Below, one piece after another: positions 7,808-16,117 of a stretch of 64,000 nt of DNA. The DNA is from Wenxinia marina DSM 24838. GTDB lineage: Bacteria; Pseudomonadota; Alphaproteobacteria; Rhodobacterales; Rhodobacteraceae. A program made the position numbers and the translations under genes. Under the pieces are notes generated by a model. That model saw nothing but the letters and a program-made list of their open reading frames with translations, was not told the origin of the DNA and did no database searches. The stretch covers positions 62,001-126,000 of the forward strand of contig NZ_KB902279.1 in the NCBI RefSeq assembly GCF_000379485.1, given 5' to 3'. The number at the start of each line of letters is the position of its first letter. Within the stretch, counting starts at the first letter, position 1.

Positions 7808-8548
7808 ATGAGACTGGACGGCAGGACCGCGATCGTCACCGGCGGCGGCTCGGGCTTCGGCGCCGGCATCGCCCGCGCCTTCGCGGCCGAGGGCGCGACG
7901 GTGCTGATCGCCGACCTGAACGGGGGCGCCGCCCGGACGGTCGCCGACGGGATCGGCGGCCACTGGACCGAGACCGACGTCGGCGAGGACGCGTCCGTCG
8001 CGCGGCTCGCCTTCGAGGCGTCGGACCGGCTGGGCGACGTCGATATTCTCGTCAACAACGCCGGCATCACTCATTTGCCCCAGCCGCTGGAGGAGGTGAG
8101 CGAGGACGACTTCGACCGCGTGCTGCGGGTGAACGCCAAGTCGGTCTACCTGACCGCCCGCCATTTCGTGCCGGCGATGAAGGCGCGGGGGGCCGGCGCG
8201 ATCCTCAACATCGCGTCCACCGCCGGCCTGTCGCCGCGGCCGGGCCTCAACTGGTACAACGCCTCCAAGGGCTGGATGATCACCGCGACGAAGACGATGG
8301 CGGTGGAGCTGGCGCCGGCGGGCGTGCGGGTCAACGCGCTCTGCCCCGTGGCGGGCGAGACGCCGCTGCTGGCGTCGTTCATGGGCGGCGACACGCCGGA
8401 GAACCGCGAGCGGTTCCTCAGGACGATCCCGCTGGGGCGGTTCTCGACGCCGCAGGACATGGGAGCGGCGGCGGTGTTCCTGTGCTCGGACGAGGCGTCG
8501 ATGATCACCGGCGCGGCGCTGGAGGTGGATGGCGGGCGCTGCATCTGA
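7808..8548 (+). CDS. Short-chain dehydrogenase/reductase
   Basis: 246 residues, classical SDR. The Rossmann motif TGGGSGFG is at residues 11-18, NNAG near 88, and the catalytic Tyr150 and Lys154 are in YNASK with serine just upstream (IASTAG). An acidic residue (IADLN) after the second strand favours NAD over NADP. The substrate is not deducible; the nearest annotation types are 3-oxoacyl-ACP reductase-like and glucose 1-dehydrogenase-like. The P1 peptidase gene follows after 63 bases, with a family-3 leader element between them. Confidence 0.92.
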   Translation: MRLDGRTAIVTGGGSGFGAGIARAFAAEGATVLIADLNGGAARTVADGIGGHWTETDVGEDASVARLAFEASDRLGDVDILVNNAGITHLPQPLEEVSEDDFDRVLRVNAKSVYLTARHFVPAMKARGAGAILNIASTAGLSPRPGLNWYNASKGWMITATKTMAVELAPAGVRVNALCPVAGETPLLASFMGGDTPENRERFLRTIPLGRFSTPQDMGAAAVFLCSDEASMITGAALEVDGGRCI

Positions 8549-8570
8549 GGCGGCGCGCGGGCGGCGATGT

Positions 8571-8600
8571 CCGGCCGGAGTATTTGTCTGCAAGATAGGG
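8571..8600 (+). repeat. Family-3 leader element
   Basis: ccggccggagtatttgtctgcaagatagg type sequence immediately before the ribosome-binding region of the P1 peptidase. Same consensus (ccgg..gg.atttt/attt...caa) as 33291-33343 and 63421-63470 read on their minus strands. Confidence 0.5.
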
Positions 8601-8611
8601 GAGCAGGCGGG

Positions 8612-9610
8612 ATGGAACCGGGGCCGAGGAACCTGATTACCGACGTCGCGGGGCTGCGGGTCGGTAATGCCTCTGATGCCGCGCTGAAGTCGGGCGTGAC
8701 GGTGCTCACCGCCGACGCGCCGTTCGTGGCGTCGGTGCACGTGATGGGCGGGGCGCCGGGCACGCGGGAGACCGATCTGCTCGACCCCGACCGGACGGTG
8801 CAGGAGGTGGACGCGCTGGTCCTCTCCGGCGGATCGGCCTTCGGCCTCGGCGCGGCGGAGGGGGTGATGGCGGCGCTGCGCGCGGCGGGGCGCGGGGTGG
8901 CGGTCGGGCCGGCGCGGGTGCCGATCGTCCCGGCGGCGATCGTGTTCGACCTGCTGAATGGCGGCCGCAAAGACTGGACCGACAGCCCCTACCCCGCCCT
9001 CGGGCGGGCGGCGTTCGAGGCGGCGGAGGCGGACTTCGCCCTCGGCACCGCGGGCGCCGGGACCGGAGCGACGAGCGCGACGCTGAAGGGCGGGCTCGGC
9101 TCCGCCTCCTGCGTGCTGGCCTCGGGCGTGACGGTGGGGGCGTTGGTGGTGGCGAACCCGGTCGGGACGGTGACCGACACCGCCGGCCGGTTCTGGGCAG
9201 CGCCGTTCGAGGTGGCGGGCGAATTCGGCGGCCTCGGCGCGGCGGGGCCGGCGCCCACGATGCCGCCGACCAAGATGGGACCGGCGCAGAGCACCGTCAT
9301 CGCCATCGTCGCCACCGACGCCCGGCTGACCAAGGCTGAGGCCCGCCGAGTCGCCGTCGCCGCCCATGACGGCATCGCCCGCGCCGTCCTGCCGTCGCAT
9401 ACGCCCGCCGACGGCGACCTCGTCTTCGCCCTCTCGACCGGCGCCACGGACCACCCCGCCGAGGCGCTGTGGGCGATCGGCCATGCCGCGGCGGTCTGCC
9501 TGTCCCGCGCCATCGCCCGCGGCGTCTGGCTGGCTGCGCCGGCGCCGGACGACCCGCTGCCGACGTGGACGGAGAGGTTCGGCGCTGGACGGGGAGCGGC
9601 GGGCGCTTAG
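8612..9610 (+). CDS. P1-family aminopeptidase (DmpA/BapA-like N-terminal nucleophile hydrolase)
   Basis: 332 residues. ATG 8612 follows gggagcaggcggg and gives MEPGPRNLITDVAGLRVGNA, typical of the family. Conserved blocks: LSGGSAFGLGAAEGVM (about 72-88), the GAGTGATSATLKGGLGSAS block from about residue 148, and a C-terminal FALSTGATDHP. P1 peptidases self-cleave to alpha and beta chains and remove N-terminal residues or beta-amino acids. No signal peptide, so likely cytoplasmic. Probably co-transcribed with the preceding SDR. Confidence 0.93.
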   Translation: MEPGPRNLITDVAGLRVGNASDAALKSGVTVLTADAPFVASVHVMGGAPGTRETDLLDPDRTVQEVDALVLSGGSAFGLGAAEGVMAALRAAGRGVAVGPARVPIVPAAIVFDLLNGGRKDWTDSPYPALGRAAFEAAEADFALGTAGAGTGATSATLKGGLGSASCVLASGVTVGALVVANPVGTVTDTAGRFWAAPFEVAGEFGGLGAAGPAPTMPPTKMGPAQSTVIAIVATDARLTKAEARRVAVAAHDGIARAVLPSHTPADGDLVFALSTGATDHPAEALWAIGHAAAVCLSRAIARGVWLAAPAPDDPLPTWTERFGAGRGAAGA

Positions 9611-9641
9611 GTTCGGCGGCAAAGCCTGAGGGAGATCCGCC

Positions 9642-11120
9642 ATGCTCGACCAGACCACCGACCTTAAGGGTATGCTGTCCCGCCCCGACCTGCTGTGCGA
9701 GCGGGCGTTCCTCGGCGGCGAGTGGGTGACGGCGGAGAGCGGCAGGACCTTCGAGGTCCGCAATCCCGCCCGCGGCGACGTCATCGCCAACGTCCCCGAC
9801 CTGTCCCGCGGCGAGATCGCGCGCGCCATCGACGCCGCCCACGCCGCGCAGAAGGACTGGGCCAGGAAGACCGGCAAGGCGCGCGCCGCGATCCTGCGCA
9901 AATGGTACGACCTGATGATGGCCAATCAGGAGGATCTGGCGATCCTGATGACCGCCGAGCAGGGTAAGCCGCTGGCCGAGAGCCGGGGCGAGGTCGCCTA
10001 CGGCGCCGGCTTCGTCGAGTGGTTCGGCGAGGAGGCCAAGCGCGTCTACGGCGAGACGATCCCAGGCCACATGGAGGACAAGCGCATCCTCGTCCTGAAG
10101 CAGCCGATCGGCGTCGCGGCCGGGATCACGCCCTGGAACTTCCCCAACGCGATGATCGCCCGCAAGGTCGCCCCCGCCCTCGCCGCCGGCTGCGCGTTCG
10201 TCTCGCGGCCCGCCTCGCTGACGCCGCTGTCGGCCCTCGCCATGGCGAAGCTGGCCGAGGAGGCGGGCGTGCCGGCGGGCATCCTGTCGGTGGTGACGAC
10301 GACCTCGTCGTCCGAGGCGGGCAAGGAGTTCTGCGAGAACCCCAAGGTGCGCAAGCTGACCTTCACCGGCTCGACCGAGGTGGGGCGCATCCTGCTGAGG
10401 CAGGCCGCCGAGCAGGTGATGAAATGCTCGATGGAGCTGGGCGGTAACGCGCCGTTCATCGTGTTCGACGACGCCGACCTCGACGAGGCGGTGAAGGGCG
10501 CCATCGCTTGCAAGTTCCGCAACAACGGCCAGACCTGCGTCTGCGCCAACCGCATCTATGTGCAGGCGGGCGTCTACGACGCCTTCGCGGAGAAGCTGAA
10601 GGCGGCGGTGGAAAAGCTGCACGTCGGCGACGGCCTGTCGGACGGCACCGACCTCGGCCCGCTGATCGAGCCCGCGGCGGTGGACAAGGTGCAGGAGCAC
10701 CTGAAGGACGCCCTCGGCAAGGGCGCCGCGGTCCTCACCGGCGGCGACGTGCACGAGCTGGGCGGCCAGTTCTTCCAGCCCACCATCGTCACCGGTGCCA
10801 CGCCGCAGATGAAGGTCGCGACCGAGGAGACGTTCGGCCCCTTCGCCCCGCTCTTCCGGTTCGAGGACGAGGACGACGTGATCCGGCAGGCCAACGACAC
10901 GATCTTCGGCCTCGCGGCCTATTTCTACGCCCGCGACCTCTCCCGCGTGACGCGGGTGCAGGAGGCGCTGGAATACGGCATCGTCGGCGTGAACACCGGC
11001 CTGATCTCGACCGAGGTCGCGCCCTTCGGCGGGGTCAAGCAGTCGGGGCTGGGCCGCGAGGGCTCGCGCCACGGGATCGAGGACTACCTCGAGATGAAGT
11101 ACGTCTGTCAGAGCGTGTGA
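9642..11120 (+). CDS. gabD: NAD(P)-dependent succinate-semialdehyde dehydrogenase
   Basis: 492 residues, aldehyde dehydrogenase superfamily. Catalytic Cys299 (NNGQTCVCANR) and general base Glu265 (MELGGN) are present, with the PWNFP motif near 165. It converts succinate semialdehyde to succinate in 4-aminobutyrate and related catabolism. The cofactor-contacting position that is usually Lys in KPA reads Arg (FVSRPASLTPLSA); this variant may be normal for this subgroup. No gabT neighbour is present. The KtrA gene follows after 123 bases. Confidence 0.93.
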   Translation: MLDQTTDLKGMLSRPDLLCERAFLGGEWVTAESGRTFEVRNPARGDVIANVPDLSRGEIARAIDAAHAAQKDWARKTGKARAAILRKWYDLMMANQEDLAILMTAEQGKPLAESRGEVAYGAGFVEWFGEEAKRVYGETIPGHMEDKRILVLKQPIGVAAGITPWNFPNAMIARKVAPALAAGCAFVSRPASLTPLSALAMAKLAEEAGVPAGILSVVTTTSSSEAGKEFCENPKVRKLTFTGSTEVGRILLRQAAEQVMKCSMELGGNAPFIVFDDADLDEAVKGAIACKFRNNGQTCVCANRIYVQAGVYDAFAEKLKAAVEKLHVGDGLSDGTDLGPLIEPAAVDKVQEHLKDALGKGAAVLTGGDVHELGGQFFQPTIVTGATPQMKVATEETFGPFAPLFRFEDEDDVIRQANDTIFGLAAYFYARDLSRVTRVQEALEYGIVGVNTGLISTEVAPFGGVKQSGLGREGSRHGIEDYLEMKYVCQSV

Positions 11121-11243
11121 TGCAGGTCGGCCGCCCGACGCATCGTCGGCACATGCCGGCCCCCTGCCCGCTCAGGACCCGCGTGACGTTTCGCGGCCGC
11201 GGACCTATCTAGTCGGCCGTTGCGATTCGCCCGGGAGGCCCTC

Positions 11244-11903
11244 GTGGCCAAGAGACGCACCTTCGCCGTGATCGGCCTCGGCACCTTCGGCTCGGTCGTG
11301 GCGACCGAACTCATGCGGTTCGGCAACGACGTCATCGGCATCGACATCGACCGCAAGGTCGCGAGCGACCATGCCGAACAGCTGAGCCAGTCGCTGATCC
11401 TCGATTCCCGGGACGAGCAGGCGCTGCGCGAGGCGGGCGTGGGCGACTGCGACGCCGCGATCATCTCGATGGCGACCGACCTCGAGGCGTCGATCCTGAC
11501 GGCGATGAACCTCAAGCTCGTCGGCGTGCCGGTGGTCTGGGCCAAGGCGCTGAACCGGACCCACCACCGCATCCTCGCCAAGCTCGGCGTTGACCGGATC
11601 ATACATGCGGAAGAGGAAATGGGCCGCAACGTGGCCCAGATCCTGCACAATCCGTACATCCGTGACTATGCGGCCATCGGCAACGGCTTCCACGTCGTGA
11701 ACTTCGACGTGCCCGACTCGCTGGAGGGCAAGACGCTGGCCGACATCGCGATGCTGAACCGCCACGACGTCCGCCCCATCGGCGTCATGCGCGGCACCGA
11801 CTGGCTGGGCGCCGGCGACTGCGCGGCGCCCCTGCGCGAGGACGACCGCCTGATCCTCCTCGGCACGCGATCGAACCTGCGGGCCTTCGCCGAGACGCTC
11901 TGA
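11244..11903 (+). CDS. ktrA: KtrA/TrkA-type potassium uptake regulatory subunit
   Basis: 219 residues from a GTG start preceded by gggaggccct, preferred over an upstream TTG at 11220 that lacks such a site. RCK domain: Rossmann GLGTFG at about 11-16 followed by DVIGIDIDR, which binds NAD/ATP, and a C-terminal TrkA_C domain (FDVPDSLEGKTLADIAML). Forms the cytoplasmic gating ring of the KtrB channel. One base separates it from ktrB, a tight two-gene operon. Confidence 0.93.
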   Translation: MAKRRTFAVIGLGTFGSVVATELMRFGNDVIGIDIDRKVASDHAEQLSQSLILDSRDEQALREAGVGDCDAAIISMATDLEASILTAMNLKLVGVPVVWAKALNRTHHRILAKLGVDRIIHAEEEMGRNVAQILHNPYIRDYAAIGNGFHVVNFDVPDSLEGKTLADIAMLNRHDVRPIGVMRGTDWLGAGDCAAPLREDDRLILLGTRSNLRAFAETL

Positions 11904-11904
11904 C

Positions 11905-13239
11905 ATGGGCCGCGCCGCCAGCCGCCGGTCGATGCGCCGGCTGCCCCCGCCGGCCCTGCTGGCGCTGATGTACCTCACCGTCATCGCGATGGGCACGGTC
12001 CTGCTGTCGCTGCCGGTGGCGCAAGAGGTGCCCGTTAGCCTGCTGACCGCCTTCTTCACCTCGACCTCCGCCGTCACCGTGACCGGCCTCGTCACCGTCG
12101 ACCCCGCCTCGACCTTCACGCTGTTCGGCGAGATCGTCATCGCGGTACTGATCCAGATCGGCGGCCTCGGCCTGATGACCTTCGCCGCGTTCCTGCTGCT
12201 GACGCTCGGCATCTCCATCGGGATGCCGCAGCGGGTGATCCTGTCCGAGGAGCTCGGCTCGGCCAGCCTCGAGGGGCTGATGCGGCTGGCCAAGCTGATC
12301 CTGACCGTGGCGCTGGTGGCCGAGGCGGCGGGCACGGCGATCCTGGCGACCGAGTTCGTGCCCGACCACGGCTGGGCGCACGGCCTGTGGCTGTCGCTGT
12401 TCCACACCATCTCGGCCTTCAACAACGCCGGCTTCGCGCTGTTTCCCGACAGCCTGATGGGCTACAACACGCACCCGGTCGTCTCGCTGTCCATCGCCGC
12501 GATGTTCATCCTCGGCGGCCTCGGCTTCGTCGTCCTCGGCGACATCGCGCAGGCCCGGTCGTGGCTGCGGCTGTCGCTGCATTCCAAGCTGATGCTGGTG
12601 GGGACGGCGTTCCTGCTGATCCTCGGCTTCGTGCTGATCGCGCTGCTGGAATGGAGCAACCCGCTGACGCTCGGCGGCCTCTCCCCCGCCGACCGGCTGG
12701 TCGCGGCGTTCTTCCAGTCGGCGACGACCCGCACCGCGGGCTTCAACTCCATCGACATCGGCGCGATGGGCAACGCCTCGACCGTGCTGATGATGGTGCT
12801 GATGTTCATCGGCGGCGGCTCCACCTCCACCGCCGGGGGGATCAAGGTCACGACGGCGATCGTGCTCCTGCTCGCCACGCGGGCGTTCTTCCGGCAGCGG
12901 CAGGAATTCGCGATCTTCGGCCGCTCCCTCGGCCTCGTCGAGGTGATGAAGGTGATGGCGCTGACGACCGTGTCGCTGGGCGTCGTGGCGCTGTCGATCT
13001 TCCTGATCGCGATCCACTGGCAGGGGTCGATGTTCGACCTGACGTTCGAGGTCGTCTCCGCCTTCGGCACCGTCGGCCTGTCGCGCGGCGCGACCTACGA
13101 CCTGACGGCGCCGGGGCAGATCCTGATCTGCTTCGTGATGTTCGTGGGCCGGGTCGGGCCGCTGACGCTCGGCTTCTTCCTCGCGATGGCGGCGCAGCCG
13201 CGGGTCGCCTACCCCAAGGGGCAGATCTACCTCGGCTGA
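11905..13239 (+). CDS. ktrB: KtrB/TrkH-type potassium transporter subunit
   Basis: 444 residues, about ten membrane segments arranged as four M1-P-M2 repeats. The four selectivity-filter loops are visible: SAVTVTGLVT, SAFNNAGFAL, TTRTAGFNS and SAFGTVGLSRG, each with the conserved glycine. The intramembrane GGGSTSTAGG loop of the third repeat is present. The length fits KtrB (about 450) better than TrkH (about 480). Imports K+ (often Na+-coupled) in the inner membrane and is regulated by the preceding KtrA. Confidence 0.94.
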   Translation: MGRAASRRSMRRLPPPALLALMYLTVIAMGTVLLSLPVAQEVPVSLLTAFFTSTSAVTVTGLVTVDPASTFTLFGEIVIAVLIQIGGLGLMTFAAFLLLTLGISIGMPQRVILSEELGSASLEGLMRLAKLILTVALVAEAAGTAILATEFVPDHGWAHGLWLSLFHTISAFNNAGFALFPDSLMGYNTHPVVSLSIAAMFILGGLGFVVLGDIAQARSWLRLSLHSKLMLVGTAFLLILGFVLIALLEWSNPLTLGGLSPADRLVAAFFQSATTRTAGFNSIDIGAMGNASTVLMMVLMFIGGGSTSTAGGIKVTTAIVLLLATRAFFRQRQEFAIFGRSLGLVEVMKVMALTTVSLGVVALSIFLIAIHWQGSMFDLTFEVVSAFGTVGLSRGATYDLTAPGQILICFVMFVGRVGPLTLGFFLAMAAQPRVAYPKGQIYLG

Positions 13240-13310
13240 CGTTGACCTTCTCCGCCCGCGCCGACAGGGTGGCGCCCGGCGCGACCTCCGCGCCTGCCGG
13301 AAAGCCCCCG

Positions 13311-14480
13311 ATGACAGCCACCAGCCCGGCCGAGCGGTTCGGCCCCGAGGCCCGCACCACGCTCTACTACGCGACCATCCTGTCGACGATGGGCGTGGTC
13401 ACCGGCTATGGCGCGATCTGGCTGGCGGCGCAGGGGCTGAGCTCGGCGCAGATCGGGTGGATCAACGCGGCGCCGGTCTTCGTGATCCTATGCCTGAACC
13501 TCGCCGTGGGGCGGATCGCCGACCGGGCGTCGGACTGGCGGGGCATCATCGTCGGCTGCGCGTGGGTCGCGGCGATCGTGCCGGTCGGCCTGTACCTCGT
13601 GGAGGGGTTCTGGCCGATCCTGCTGGTCTGGACGGCGACCAGCGTCGCCCTCGGCGTGTCGATGCCGGTCTCGGACGCCGCGACGCTGAAGATGACCCAG
13701 CGGCGGGGCACCGAATACGGGCCGATCCGCGCCGCCGGCACCGTCGGCTACCTCGTCGCGCTCGTCATCATCGGCTACGCGGCAGAGGCGTGGGGCACGG
13801 CGGCCTACCTGCCCGTCTTCCTCGCCTTCGCCCTCTCCCGCGCGCTGACCGCCCTTGCCCTGCCCCGCTTCCGCGCCGCCCCGGGCGAGGACATCCGCCC
13901 CGGGCCGAGCACGCTGCGGGAGATCCTGCGGCCCTGGTTCGTCCTGCCGCTCCTCGGCGCGTCGGTCGTCTTCGGCTCGCACATCATCCTCAACATCTTC
14001 CAGGCGCTGCTGTGGGAGCGGCAGGGCATCGCGCTCGGCACGATCGGGCTGCTGATCGCCTTCGGCGCGGTGTGCGAGACGCTGATGATGCTGTTCTGGG
14101 GCCGCGTCCGGCGGATGGCGCCTGCCCGTTGGCTGCTGGCCGGCGCCGGGACGGTGGCGGTGCTGCGCTGGATCGCGATGGCCTTCGCGCCCGAGGTGGC
14201 GTGGCTGTGGCCGCTGCAGGCGCTGCACGGGATCACCTTCGGGGTGACGCTGATGGCCTCGCTCGCCTTCGTGAACCAGCACACGACCGAGCGGATCGCG
14301 GCGCAGGCGCAGGGGTTCTTCATGATGCTGCAGCAGGGCATGTCGGTGCTGGCGCTGACCGGCTTCGGCGCTCTGGCCGACGCCTTCGGCGCGGCGAGCT
14401 ACTTCGCCTCGGCGGTTTTCGCCTCGCTCGGCGTCTGCCTCGTCCTGATCTCGCTGAAGCTGCGGCCGCCCGCCGGCTGA
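13311..14480 (+). CDS. MFS transporter (HcaT/nucleoside-permease-like)
   Basis: 389 residues with about twelve membrane segments. MTATSPAERFGPEARTTLYY starts at ATG 13311. The N-terminal half contains GRIADRASDWRG, an MFS loop 2-3 type motif, and RRGTEYGPIRAAGTVGYLVA, typical of the MFS_1-like group that includes the putative 3-phenylpropionate transporter HcaT and nucleoside permeases. The substrate is unknown. It starts 71 bases after ktrB and converges with the amine oxidase gene, the stops being 2 bases apart. Confidence 0.9.
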   Translation: MTATSPAERFGPEARTTLYYATILSTMGVVTGYGAIWLAAQGLSSAQIGWINAAPVFVILCLNLAVGRIADRASDWRGIIVGCAWVAAIVPVGLYLVEGFWPILLVWTATSVALGVSMPVSDAATLKMTQRRGTEYGPIRAAGTVGYLVALVIIGYAAEAWGTAAYLPVFLAFALSRALTALALPRFRAAPGEDIRPGPSTLREILRPWFVLPLLGASVVFGSHIILNIFQALLWERQGIALGTIGLLIAFGAVCETLMMLFWGRVRRMAPARWLLAGAGTVAVLRWIAMAFAPEVAWLWPLQALHGITFGVTLMASLAFVNQHTTERIAAQAQGFFMMLQQGMSVLALTGFGALADAFGAASYFASAVFASLGVCLVLISLKLRPPAG

Positions 14481-14482
14481 CG

Positions 14483-15736
14483 CTACAGCACCACCCGCGC
14501 CGGATGGCCGAGATGGCGCATCACCTCGCCCGCCACCGCCTCGCCCGACAGGCGGGCGCCGCCGCAGGTCTGGATCAGCGGGCCCGCCAGATGCTCGCCC
14601 GAGCACCACAGCCGCTCTCCGATGGACTGCGCCAGCACGCCCCGCGCCGCCGCCTTGCCCGGCCGCGCCGCGGCATAGGCGCCGCGCACCCAGCGCTCGC
14701 CCGACCAGTTGGTCATGTGGCCCGCCGTGACCGCCTTGCGCACGCCGGAGCCAAAGATCGCCGCCAGCCGGTCGGTCGCGAAGTCCACCGCCGCCGCCTT
14801 GCCCGCCGCCTCCACCTCCCAGGCGAAGTCGCCGCCGACGAAGCCGACCATGAGGTCGGTGTCGAAGGGAAAGCACAGGAAGAACACGTCGTGCCGCGCG
14901 TGCCGCTCGATCAGCAGGTCGTCGAAGGCCTGCAGGCCGAAGCGGTCTCCTTCGATGCGCAGCGGTATCTTCGTCAGCAGCCCCATCGGCAGGTCGAACG
15001 CGGCTTCCAGATGCGCGGGCGGCAGGCGCGGGGTGAAGAGGATTTCCTCGAACGCCAGCACGCCGGGCGAGACGGTCAGTATCGCCGCCCTGCCCCGGAC
15101 GCTGCCCCACTCGCCCGCGACGCGCACCCCGGTCCCCGACCAGTCCACCTCCCGCACCGGACAGCCGGTCCGCACCGGCACGTCCGCGCCCCAGCGGGCG
15201 ACGAGGGCGCCGAAGCCCTCCTTGGTGAAGTAGTTCGGGTCGAGGTCGGCCGCGGCGTTGAAGTCGGCGATCGAGATCTCGTCGTCGTCCTGCGCGAAAT
15301 CCATCGGCCCGCCGAACGTCGCCGCCGCCCGCAGGGCGTGGCAGGCGTGGATGACCGAGGACAGCCGGTCGTCCGGCCCGTCATGGGCGGCGATGGCGGC
15401 GGCGAGCGCCTCCTCCGCCGCCTCCATCTCGGCGATCTCGGCCTCGCTCGCCCGCCGGTCGCCGAAGTACAGGTGATCGACGCCCATGTCGTGCACGAAC
15501 AGCGTCCAGTCGTGGGCGTGGGCGTCGGCGAGGAAGGGATTGCGGTCGCCCGCATGGAGCCAGGCGCAGCCGATGTCGAAGGGCATCCCGAACCAGTCCG
15601 ACGTCGTCCAGGCGCGGCCACCGATCCGGTCCATCGCCTCCAGCACCTGCACAGATTTCCCTTCGGCGATCAGCCGCTTCGCCGCCGCCAGCCCCGCCGC
15701 GCCCGCGCCGATCACCACGACATCCACGTCGGTCAT
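14483..15736 (-). CDS. FAD-dependent amine oxidase / flavin monoamine oxidase family protein
   Basis: 417 residues from ATG 15736 (MTDVDVVVIGAGAAGLAAAK). The dinucleotide-binding motif GAGAAGL lies at about 10-16, GGRAWT at about 40 (flavin-contacting arginine), and the C-terminal FAD motif is CSGEHLAGPLIQTCGGARLSG. No signal peptide. It belongs to the amino-oxidase superfamily (monoamine, polyamine or carotenoid-desaturase-like enzymes); the substrate cannot be assigned. Its upstream side is the repeat-containing 381-base spacer. Confidence 0.9.
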   Translation of the reverse strand: MTDVDVVVIGAGAAGLAAAKRLIAEGKSVQVLEAMDRIGGRAWTTSDWFGMPFDIGCAWLHAGDRNPFLADAHAHDWTLFVHDMGVDHLYFGDRRASEAEIAEMEAAEEALAAAIAAHDGPDDRLSSVIHACHALRAAATFGGPMDFAQDDDEISIADFNAAADLDPNYFTKEGFGALVARWGADVPVRTGCPVREVDWSGTGVRVAGEWGSVRGRAAILTVSPGVLAFEEILFTPRLPPAHLEAAFDLPMGLLTKIPLRIEGDRFGLQAFDDLLIERHARHDVFFLCFPFDTDLMVGFVGGDFAWEVEAAGKAAAVDFATDRLAAIFGSGVRKAVTAGHMTNWSGERWVRGAYAAARPGKAAARGVLAQSIGERLWCSGEHLAGPLIQTCGGARLSGEAVAGEVMRHLGHPARVVL

Positions 15737-16117
15737 GTGCGTCCCCCTGAAAATCGCCTGAACCAAGGAGGCGAAGGTGCCGCAGGGGAAGCGGTCTGCC
15801 AAGGGGTCTGAGGAGTTGGAGGGAGGGCAGCGGCTGGCCGGGGTCAGACACTCCTTTCAGCGCCCCTCCGCACGACGGTGATCGTCGCGCTGGTGGTGAA
15901 GAAGCGTCTGGCCGGGGGGCGGCCACACGCGGCCCGGGCCGCTGGCGCGGCTGTTCCGGGCGCAGCGGGGCGCAAGGGTCGAGCGAGGTCCCGGCTCGGA
16001 GCCGGGACGGGAATGTCGTGTTCGAACGCGCCAACAAGGGCTTGGGAAGTTTCCAAAGCAGACCCGCCCCGGCCCTGAGCCGGGGCCCCAACCGACCGGG
16101 CGGGACGCTACCGCCCC
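15737..16117. other. Gene-free spacer containing a family-1 repeat copy
   Basis: No convincing reading frame on either strand. Besides the repeat at 15989-16087 it holds the 5' side of the amine-oxidase gene. Its left part (15800-15860) is purine rich with no recognisable motif. Confidence 0.6.
15989..16087. repeat. Family-1 palindromic repeat, single copy
   Basis: Starts with a perfect inverted repeat tcccggctcggagccggga (15989-16007), then gggaatg, about 50 unrelated bases, and ends with gacccgccccggccctgagc followed by cggggcccc (to 16089), itself a hairpin (ccccggc / gccgggg at 16067-16087). Same modules and order as 352-484 and as the putA linker. Confidence 0.75.

Noticed and set aside
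15844-16117. Small plus- and minus-strand frames around the repeat at 15989-16087
   Set aside because: Low-complexity Ala/Arg/Gly translations, no start signals and overlap with the repeat.
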